From Anas platyrhynchos (taxonomy: Eukaryota > Chordata > Aves > Anseriformes > Anatidae), in assembly GCF_047663525.1 (NCBI RefSeq), contig NC_092591.1, positions 48,585,501 through 48,649,500 on the forward strand: DNA of 64,000 bases. Reading direction: 5' to 3'. The position numbers were made by a program, and so were the translations under genes. Below, piece after piece: positions 56,001 to 64,000 of the stretch; the stretch's first letter is position 1; every line of letters starts with the position of its first letter. The notes below the pieces were generated by a model. It was not told the origin of the DNA, made no database searches, and worked only from the letters and a program-made list of their open reading frames with translations.

Positions 56001-59000
56001 TGGAAGGAGTAGTGGTTTCTAGGTTGCTTAAAATATCCATAACTAGTATTAATGCAAATAAAGTTTTACAACTTACGGGAGGGAATATAATTGTTTTTTA
56101 AAAAACACTACTGAATTTTGAGTACTATTAAGAGTGTCTAAATTAATTTGATTCTTACTTAGTAACAATCAATTGCAACAAGCCAAGAATTTTTTCTCTA
56201 GAAAAGGTTACAGAGTAAATATGGAGTCATCTATTACTACAAAGGAAAATAGAGAGATTTGGTTAATATAAATGAATAAATAGGCTTTGCAAGAGGGGAA
56301 AAAATCAAGTTAAAAGACAGCATTTGTTACATGTACTGCTAAAAACCAGAAACCATCAATGGCAAATCTTATAAGGTACTGTTGGCAATTTCCTCAAAAG
56401 AAGCATCAACAGAAGAAATCAGCAACAGTATATTACAAGTTGCCATTGCTGCAGGAACCTGCATGCACAAAACTGATGGGAAACTATGTTCTCACTGGCT
56501 GACCAAATCGCAGTGTAGGGTGGTAGGAGTGGAGGGGGAAGGGACGCTGAGGGCTCATCAGGTGTAACGGCAGGAGAAAAAAAAAAAGAAACAGAAAGGT
56601 CATGCTTATCCCAAGGGGAAAAATGCAAAATTAAACACGGACTGACGCAGATGAAATTTTACAACTGTTATTAATATTGCACATGGATCTGTAGTAACCA
56701 CAGATGAGGTAACAGGTAGTCTTAATGAAGGGAATATTATTCTCTTTCAGTTCAAAGCATTACATGGTAAACCCCTCAAAAAGATGAGACGTGATCCTTA
56801 AAACATTTCTATGCTTATGTACTGAACCTTCAAATTAATCTTGGAGATGGAAAATGGCAGATTAAAAAGAGAAGATTCAAATTACCTAACATTAAATTAT
56901 GACAGTAGGTTGTGCACATTAAAATGTGCCATTAATTGCCACACTGTTAACTAACGGGACAAAAATTATAATGAAATACTAAATGACTTGGAAAACAAGC
57001 AGCAAAAACTATCTGAAATTTACCCAGACTTTTAAAGTTTTAAAAGAAGCTGCTTTGCTTTATCATCAACTGTTTTATTACTAATTTAGAAAATTACAAA
57101 ACCTAAGATGACTTGAAATGTTATTTTTTGTAGGTAATTTAACATTTCTAACTAGCCCTAAACCACTACCAGTTACTGTTATTCAACTGGTTATATTCAA
57201 ATGATATGTAAAAGAGAAAATTTGTCTTAGGTACATTTTATAAGAACACCACCCTACATCACAAAATTCAAAGCAACGTTACAGTTCCCCACACCTTCAC
57301 TACCTGTTCACAGCAGGCAGCTTTAATATTTGAATGGTGAACTTATTTTAATCACTGGTCATTCATGTGTGGACGGTAACCTTTTGAAGCAAGTTCAAGC
57401 AGTCTTACAGAGCAGCAACTCAGATGGCAAACACAAAAAGTACATCTACTCATAAAAATAATACAAAAAATGAATTTATGAAAGAAGAATCAAGGAAATA
57501 AGAAAAAGCAAAAATTGCAAATTTAAGCAGTTTTACTAGCTAAATCGTAATTATATAATTGTAATTTATGTAATCGATTTATATCTTATGACTACAGAAA
57601 TTTGTCATGGTAGAACACTATCAATTCAGTCTGAAGTGCAGCAGACATACATGAGATGTGTGTGTGCATCATATATATATAGATAGATAGATATATTATA
57701 ATTTAATCGTGAGCAGAACAGCTTACCTTCTCTCTCCTCCTCAATCTGAGCCATTCTCAAGGCCATAGCAGACTTCTCTTCTCTGACTTGATCACGGGAC
57801 TCCTCTGATTCTGGTACATTTTCTTGCCATTCCAAGAGGTGACTCTGCAGTTCATCCACACTACCTGATTCACTGGCCTAACAAGAGAAACTGGGCATGA
57901 AAATGTATTTTCCAAATCCTACTGCAACCGTAAATGACTTTTTAATTTGGCAAATCATTCACAAAGAAAGCAATCCACTGTAATTTAACACTTAACATAC
58001 ATAAAAAATATGAAAACAAAGATAATTATCATGGACTGTGTAAAAAGCTAGCCTTACCACCTAGCAAAGTATTAAAACTGCTACTGCTGGTTGCACTTTC
58101 AAGCTAAAATATTTTTAAACAAAAAATGGCTTTTTAAACAAATTATTTTTCTTGCAGATTTTCATCTTAGAAATGTTTTAAAGTACAACAATTTTAATTT
58201 TCTTTCTTTAGGATAACAAATCTCTATTACTTTTATCCATGAGTAGAATAAGTAAGAATGTTTTTGCCTTCCCATCAAAATAAAAGCTATTTTATAAATT
58301 TACCAAAAAAAAAAAAAAAACTCCACGAAAGTTCAAAAATACTTTTAGCAACACGTATTAACCCCTTTCAAACTGTCTCTACTGCAAGGTCTGCATAAAA
58401 TTATTTAACATGTACTAAGATTAATGCATACTGTTAATTCACCTAGAAGCCTTTTAGTATAGCTTTATGGTTCTTCTCACTTTGTCATCTCAACCTGTAT
58501 GTTTGTTAAGATTTCAGCTCTTATTTCCTTCTAAAAGTTATTCAGACCTTACACAAAATAATAAAAAGTCACTTTGATAACCCATGTTAAATATAACTAA
58601 GTAGACACTAAACAGTTTGGAAATATATAAATTAGAGTATGTGAAAAAATAAGAAGGAAACAACCTTTAATTGATTCAAACCTTTCAGTTTGTTACCCAT
58701 TTTAACAACTACTGACACCTCAATTTCACAAATCACTAAATTAATTTTCAGCAAGAAGACCCAGCTAGCACACTTTCTAAGGCACTGTTTGAGCTAATCA
58801 GCAACTCATACAAATCAATTTTAAAGGTAACCTGTGAAGCTGCCCTCTTTGTAACTTGGTCAAGATCAGCTTGCAACTTCCTTTGCTGCTCTTCATAGAC
58901 TTCCAGCTTAGTCAGCAATTCTTCTACAGAAGTATAATAAATTGGGTTCATTAGGACACAAAACTGATAGAAGATCAACAAAAATTTACAAGATTCAAAA

Positions 59001-62000
59001 TGAAAATACAGGTAATTCATTTCAGTTAGAAGACCTGTACTTGTCTGTGTTGTCCACCTACCCACAAAACTGACTTCTTGGTTGTTAAATAGAGATGAGT
59101 GTTTTAAACCTAACATGCTAACAATTTAGACTAGTGAAGTGAAAATTCTACCATTTTCCATTTACTAAAAGGATGTCAGAAAAACTACAAGGTGAAACAG
59201 AAAAATCTCTCATAGAACTCTATTTTAGATATAATTGCCTATCTGAGGTTTTACGCAAAAAAAAATCTCTCAAATTCTCACACAAGAAAAAAATATTTGA
59301 GATTATTCTTATAATTCTCACTGCTCTCAGAAGTTCATTGTATATATACTCTATGAGATTTTTCCAAATATCTTGTTCTCGTTTTTCATCTTAAGAAGAT
59401 ACCTTTTCCACTTGCTGGAAAAGTTTAGATATATTCTACCAAACCTAAACAGAGCAAGGGCTGAACTGTTATGCACAAGTAGATTTAGAGAAGGAAAAGA
59501 TGACTTGTACCTCTGACTTAAGAACTGTATGCTATTGCTAAAAGTTGCATGAAGGTATTTCCAAGTATGTTTTTTGTTTTTAAAAAAAAAAAAAAAAAAA
59601 ACATAAAAATTTAAACCAAGAAAGACTATTTATCTTTGTCTCTTTAATTTGGAACCATCTGCAATAGAAAAATAAAAGAGATGGGTTTTTGGTTCTTTTT
59701 TTGCAAGCAGGGTAGGTTTTTGTTTGTTTTTACCATTTTGAGTTCTGATTTCATGTAATGATTGAAGTTTTGACTGCAGTTCTTCCTTTTCAGCTTCTAA
59801 TTCTGACACACGATTGTTCAAGGCAGATACATCATTATTCTTTGATGAAAACTAAAAGAAAAAGTAGCTGTAAGTTTTTCAAATGCACCAAAACACTAAC
59901 AACATAGTAAAGTAAATGCCACTTATTTCTGATTTTTAGTAAGATTTGGAGTAGCTGTTTTTCTACTATTTGGAAGTGCAATACACCAGCTGTTTCGGGG
60001 CAACTGTACTCCTGAATACTAGTAACACTAATTTGTGCTTTTTTTTTGTTGGAACTTCCTCCTGTGTCAACATTTAATGTTTATTCGATTTTTATATATA
60101 AAGGCACTTTGAATAAATTCTTTTAATATTTTATTTACCCCACACTTTACTTTTCTCAGTCAGATCTCCAAGCATAGTAGCTTTAAAAACAGGTTTGTAA
60201 TGTCAAACAATGTTATACACACATTTTTCAGTTCATCCTCCAGCTGTTTGATTCTTGATTTGGACCAAGCCTTCATTTTCAGAAACTTAGCTTCAGATTT
60301 GGTGGCCTCTTCTGTTTTCAATTTCAGTTGTACTAAGGAACAAGACATAAATATTTTAAACCCCGGAAGGATTATCATTACAAGATCTATATTTAATCCC
60401 TTTAGCAACTGACAGTAACACTTATAGAAGACTGCATGCAAAGAAGAAAAACATTAGCAGTAAGAAACGTGGTGAGAAAGTTACAGCATACATCATCATC
60501 TTGATATTCCCATAACCCTCATTATTATAGTATTTGAGCACAGATACTTTTTAATTACTGTGTTGATAACTCTTCCATTGAATTTTATGAAGTTATACTT
60601 GCAACAGGTATGAAATTATATAAAGGTATGGCCTAAAATAACCTTTATTATATAATATATATAAAATATATAAAATATATAAAGGTATGGCCTAAAGTAA
60701 CCTTTCATATGTAACAACTGTTTATATAGGATACCTTCCAATTCTTCCATCTTCTCTTTAGTTGTAGACTCCAGATCTCTAACATCTTTTGTCTGCCCAC
60801 TAACAGTTAATTCTTCCACTTGTTTCTTAAGCTGAACCAGGGCCTGATCTTTTTCTTGCAGCTCAGTTTCATGTTTCTCTTGAATTTCATGCAGTTCAGC
60901 ATCGTACTTCTCCCTCACTTTTGTCATTTCAAGCACGTGTTTCTCCATCATGTCTTTTATCTGGGCTCTCAAGACATGTCTCTCTGCATCCAGTTTAGAC
61001 TGAAGGTTTTCTTTTTCAGACTGAAGACGTTTCAGGTTTTCATTTATCTCCTATTAAAAAAATGAACTTTTTTTATTTTAATAAAACGTATTTTTAGTAT
61101 GACTGTCAAAAACTGCATTTGTATTCTTACATACTTTTCCACACATTATAACCAGAAATCAGAGCCACTGTTGGTCACCTGGCTCTACTACAAAAAACTC
61201 AGCTCTGATTTTCCAAGGCTTACATAGGAACTTGAGCAAAATCACATTGCTATTTGAGAGAAAACTACATGTTATTTCTCCCATAGCTGAAAATGGAATA
61301 AAAATCCAGGCTTGCTTCTACAGAGTATTAAATACGTATTTGTAAGATCTCTCTAACAGTGGTATCAAGGACTGAGAATGCTCACTGCAATGCCATTCAG
61401 ATGTTGTTACCTACACCCATTAAAACTGGCAAACTGTGACCTAGCTGTTCTTTTTGCTAACTAGTCTTCTGTTAGTGCTTATTCTAATGCCAGTGCTCTC
61501 ACGTTAGTTATACTACAAGAGCAAGATTACAGATCACTGTAATGGAGCAGTTCACTCATCTTAGCCCTGTTGTGCAAAAGCCTTCGTTAATGATACATAA
61601 ACCGAGGAATATAAACTGTCTATGTAAAGAAGCCGTGCAAGACAGCAGAGGCAACATTTTCAAAATGCAATTAAATGGCTTATGTAAAGGAAGTCTTCCT
61701 GCTATTTTAATACTTTGGCTGAGGTTCCATTACAATTTAAACTGCTCTATGTTCATGTTGTCACAATCCACCCTTTGCCCTACCCTCAAGCTGCGCATTT
61801 CTGTCCCCTCAGTGCACTAGCACTAGGTACTGACTGTTGTTGCAGCATATCTTCCTCTAAGATGCATCTAACTCAGGGAAAAACAAAAAACAAAACAAAA
61901 CAAAAAAGAACCCTGCATAAGGCTCAGTGTATGACAAATGGGAAGAACAAATGAAGCACCAATTTAGCTAGGACAATAGCTTTTGGATCACACATTTTTT

Positions 62001-63157
62001 GCTAAGGATCTTAACTACCTTAGCAGGATAGTGTGTCTACCTGGTTACATAGTTGAAACTATTTCCAATAGATTTAAATTCAGGAAACCTTCTTGGGTAT
62101 GTGGATTTATTTATTTTTATTTTTTTTTGTAAATAGGATGACTGAAATGTTGTACCTGACACTTCCCAAGCAGGTTGTTTCAGCAGATTCCCAAAAGCCT
62201 TTCTGAGAGACTGCAATGTCCTTTACCTACATTGTTGAACTGAAGTAGCAGCACTCAAAGGCTATAATCACAATTCACACTAGATGCTTAAACACAAAGA
62301 ACCTGGATTAGCTATGCCTTTTGCAATCAGTAAAAATACTTCAAAAGAAAGGGCACAGTGCTAGCAAAACATTCTCGTTTGAAAAAAAAAAAAAGGGCCT
62401 CAGTTTTGGAGCTCACTCCATTCTCTTAACTAGAGAAACTGAAGTCTTTTGATAGCAGAAAGTCTTCCCTATATAACAAGTTCTCAAAATGAACCAAGAC
62501 AAACTATGGAGGAGAATTGACAGTTTTATATTTCACGGGCTTTACTTCTTTATTTCCTGAATTGAAATGGAATTAGTATCAGTTCACACAATTACAGTTA
62601 TATTACCAGCACACGTCAAAACCTCCCAGAGTGCTACCTAAGTATTTTATGCAGAATTATCTTTTGGACACAAACTGCTTTTGAAACTTGTAATTGACCT
62701 GATGAGTTGAGCAGCGTATATATGCTATTTCTTACTTTCAGTTGCTGGTCCTTGGCATCCAGTTCTTTTTGCAGCACATCTATCACCTGAGTCCTTCCTA
62801 GCATGACTTCTTCCTTTTCATGGAGCTTCTGCTTCAAGGCCTTCAGTAGCTAGGAAAAAAAAACTCAAGCTATCAATAAAGGGATTAAAATTTTCAGAGG
62901 AAAAAAAATAAGTATTATGTTTAGTTTCCCACCCAGACTTCTGAACTGCATCACAGAGCTTATTAATTACATGTTTCTAAACTACCACAACTATCTAAGT
63001 CAAAGCAAGCAACCGAGTTTCCAAAGCAACATACCTGTTCTAGGTCAGCACTTGCATCAGATTTAGCAACTAATTTAAAGAGCTCCTGTTCATGTTTTTT
63101 TCTCTGTGCTTCCAATTCCTTTTCCTTTTCCTGGATTATATTTTGAAATACACGTAC
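28187..63157 (-). CDS. GOLGB1: Giantin / golgin B1 family Golgi tether, 3' part, 22 exons, N-terminus outside the window
   Basis: Giantin is a very long coiled-coil protein anchored in Golgi membranes by its C-terminus; the family tethers COPI vesicles and supports Golgi structure and glycosylation. Exons (minus): 63035-63157, 62736-62849, 60735-61050, 60223-60332, 59734-59851, 58832-58923, 57727-57877, 53860-53957, 52863-52989, 51889-52019, 50297-50406, 49833-50001, 49373-49477, 38384-49066, 37944-38095, 36326-36485, 33962-34114, 32694-32861, 30565-30662, 30085-30219, 29161-29275, 28187-28345. All phases match: 13,587 nt, 4,528 aa plus stop. Family signs: [27 protein letters not shown], four SLQNDRD-type units, PPGAPQER near the C-terminus, terminal membrane segment. 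It is far longer than human giantin (about 3,260 aa) and diverges from it in the middle, so orthologue versus paralogue is open. Confidence 0.9.
29611..29639. repeat. A29 homopolymer in a giantin intron
   Basis: Twenty-nine A residues on the plus strand (T on the gene strand). It is not preceded by a recognisable retrocopy, so I treat it as a simple repeat. Assembly length may be unreliable. Confidence 0.9.
31153..31656 (-). mobile_element. CR1 LINE fragment, 5'-truncated
   Basis: The plus strand starts with CACAGAATCATAGAAT, the reverse complement of the CR1 3'-terminal octamer repeat, then runs through typical CR1 text (GGAGCCTGTCCCAGTGCC, CAGCTGCTCCTCA, CACCCAAAACTCCACA). The element is therefore on the minus strand, same orientation as its host gene, in the intron between exons 30565-30662 and 32694-32861. 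It explains the GC-rich 99-100-codon frames on both strands here. Non-LTR retrotransposition by the CR1 family dominates bird genomes; this copy is too short to be active. Confidence 0.9.
31678..31878 (+). other. Unassigned 66-codon A-rich open frame beside CR1
   Basis: An open frame with no early ATG runs from just after in-frame stops at 31666 and 31675 to TAA at 31876-31878. It reads like real protein, containing [20 protein letters not shown] and ending [14 protein letters not shown]. Its codons are strongly A-ending (ACA, GTA, CTA, GGA, ATA), unlike the CR1 next to it. TTACTGCAG at the left and AATAAG then GTAAGT at the right resemble splice acceptor and donor sites, on the strand opposite to giantin. 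I do not recognise the family. It may be a fragment of an old retroelement or viral insertion, a retrocopied exon, or chance. Conservation across birds would tell. Confidence 0.35.
32601..32623. repeat. (TTTG)n microsatellite
   Basis: Five to six TTTG units in a giantin intron, about 70 bp past the donor of the 32694-32861 exon. Confidence 0.9.
35712..36150 (-). mobile_element. CR1 LINE fragment, both ends truncated
   Basis: The plus strand reads AAGATCATCAAGTCCAACCA, then CTTCCCTGGGCAGCCTGTTC and CAGCTGCTCCTCACAGGACT, all hallmark CR1 stretches read as reverse complement. The terminal octamer repeat is missing, so the 3' end has been lost. It lies in the giantin intron between exons 33962-34114 and 36326-36485, in the same orientation as the gene. 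It is more diverged than the copy at 31153 in its middle part. Confidence 0.88.
38384..49066 (-). CDS. GOLGB1: Giant 10.7-kb coding exon of the giantin gene
   Basis: A single open frame of 3,561 codons between an acceptor (TATTTAG before ACTTTG) and a donor (AGATTG then GTAAGT). The protein is almost pure Glu/Lys/Gln/Leu/Ser coiled coil with few Pro, Gly or Trp. Two related blocks, [16 protein letters not shown] (about 44.06-44.13 kb) and [16 protein letters not shown] (about 42.37-42.44 kb), match repeated blocks of mammalian giantin. Near its 3' end it carries four F-x-K-x-M-x-S-L-Q-x-D-R-D units. The numerous plus-strand frames inside it, rich in Ser, Phe and Cys, are mirror images of Glu/Lys/Leu codons and are not genes. 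No stop or frameshift is seen over the full length. Confidence 0.95.
49373..63157 (-). CDS. GOLGB1: Thirteen upstream exons of the giantin gene (N-terminal side)
   Basis: Exons of 92-316 nt encode 588 residues, mainly coiled coil. The first in the window contains [18 protein letters not shown]; the next has [20 protein letters not shown], which resembles the human giantin N-terminal block containing GRAQVVDLLQQEL. The exon at 60223-60332 is richer in basic and aromatic residues ([18 protein letters not shown]). The exon at 52863-52989 interrupts the coiled coil with a short globular-looking, acidic stretch ending [12 protein letters not shown]. The exon at 60223-60332 uses a weaker donor, GTGTGTAT. 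I found no further exon between 63158 and 64000, so the start codon lies to the right of the window. Confidence 0.88.
55713..55752. repeat. Short tandem duplication, 20-bp unit
   Basis: Two adjacent 20-bp copies of ACATTATAYCTAAYGTAAAA differing at two positions, within the 3.8-kb giantin intron between exons 53860-53957 and 57727-57877. That intron otherwise shows no exon that fits the reading phase. Confidence 0.85.
60618..60705. repeat. 29-bp direct repeat, 59 bp apart
   Basis: Two copies of ATATAAAGGTATGGCCTAAA plus nine more bases (60618-60646 and 60677-60705) with one mismatch, separated by a TA-rich spacer, just after the donor of the 60735-61050 exon. Local tandem duplication is the simplest explanation. 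Confidence 0.9.
61051..62735. other. Giantin intron, 1.7 kb, no other feature seen
   Basis: Intron between exons 62736-62849 and 60735-61050. It contains short A- and T-rich runs only; plus-strand frames up to 92 codons have no recognisable domain. No mobile element was recognised. Confidence 0.6.
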
Positions 63158-64000
63158 CTGAAAACACGAAGAAAGTAAATATGAAACCAGTCCACAAAGG
63201 TACATTAAAAGTACACTGGCTTGTCTAAATAAAGGTACAGCAAGATAATGTATTCTTGCTTCCACTTACCAGTAAACACAGTAATCACTGACTGATTACT
63301 GAAGTCAGTGGCCCATAAACCTCCAACTTGCATGAAATTTGCCTCGATTCTACAGTAACAAACTTTAAATGAAAAGGCCTGTAACGCTGATTTTTGTTTA
63401 ACACCACAGATCTACACCTTTTAAGATGCTATCATTCTGATACTTCTTTCTTCTAAAAGATTACACTGTTCATAATAATTTCTAGCAGGTTTAAATCAAA
63501 TAAGCCCAAATAGCTTTGAAACCTAGCCACCTCTTCCTACTCAAGAACTTGCATTCTTCTTCCAGCATCTTTGTTAGCTATCTTACTTTTATAAGAACTA
63601 GATGTATCTTTTGGAATCTTGCTAATGATATTTTGAATTAAAATTCAAGATTTTTTTTTTAAGATAAGCAGGTTTTTTTTTCACATGAAGTCCTACTCAG
63701 ATTTGTATTTCAGTGATCACATTGTGCTAGCCACAATGGCTTTCAGTCTCAGCTGTTTGTCTTTTTCTTTATTTCTTCTATCAAAACATGCAATGTTGTG
63801 CTACTGAACAGGTATGCTAATATTCAGGATCAAAAGTACCAGATAAAATAAACTCAGGCATCAAATAATATAGGAAATATGGAGATCAATAGTTTCATAC
63901 ATGGTAGAACAAATTCTGAGGGATCAAGCACATCACGTTAAAATCTAAATTCCTTACAGTTGTGCTGAAACTCCCTTGGAAGTTAAATCTCAGATTTATC
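63158..64000. other. Right edge: giantin intron sequence
   Basis: No minus-strand stretch here combines an acceptor, a coiled-coil-type frame in matching phase and a donor, so the next upstream exon must lie beyond the window. No repeat family was recognised. Confidence 0.6.

Overview
The window is vertebrate nuclear DNA, most likely from a bird. It is AT-rich, has large introns, and carries two CR1 LINE fragments (about 31.15-31.66 kb and 35.71-36.15 kb). CR1 also occurs in other reptiles, so 'sauropsid, probably bird' is the safe statement. Both genes I can support lie on the minus strand; there are no prokaryotic features.

Layout from left to right. 1-8.4 kb: no gene that I can support, only simple repeats. 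8.44-26.0 kb: a complete muscle-type actin gene read right to left. It has eight coding exons that join without a frame break into 377 residues, with introns at the positions typical of vertebrate smooth-muscle actin genes. I also infer one noncoding first exon near 25.95-25.99 kb, with a CArG box, E-box, MCAT element and TATA box just upstream. The protein is smooth-muscle class but carries several substitutions not found in the usual ACTA2 or ACTG2 proteins, so it looks like a separate paralogue. 26.1-27.7 kb: short intergenic spacer. 27.7-64 kb: the 3' part of a giantin (golgin B1) family gene. Twenty-two exons join in frame into 4,528 residues plus stop, and the N-terminus lies beyond the right edge. 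One exon alone is 10,683 bp (38384-49066). The last exon encodes the C-terminal membrane anchor.

The two genes are not functionally linked in any obvious way: one encodes a cytoskeletal filament protein, the other a Golgi vesicle tether. What is striking is that they are neighbours, and that each differs clearly from the mammalian family members I know. They may be a pair of duplicates kept in sauropsids and lost in mammals, or fast-evolving orthologues; synteny and phylogeny would decide. A further unexplained item is a 66-codon A-rich open frame at 31678-31878 on the plus strand, next to a CR1 fragment in a giantin intron.
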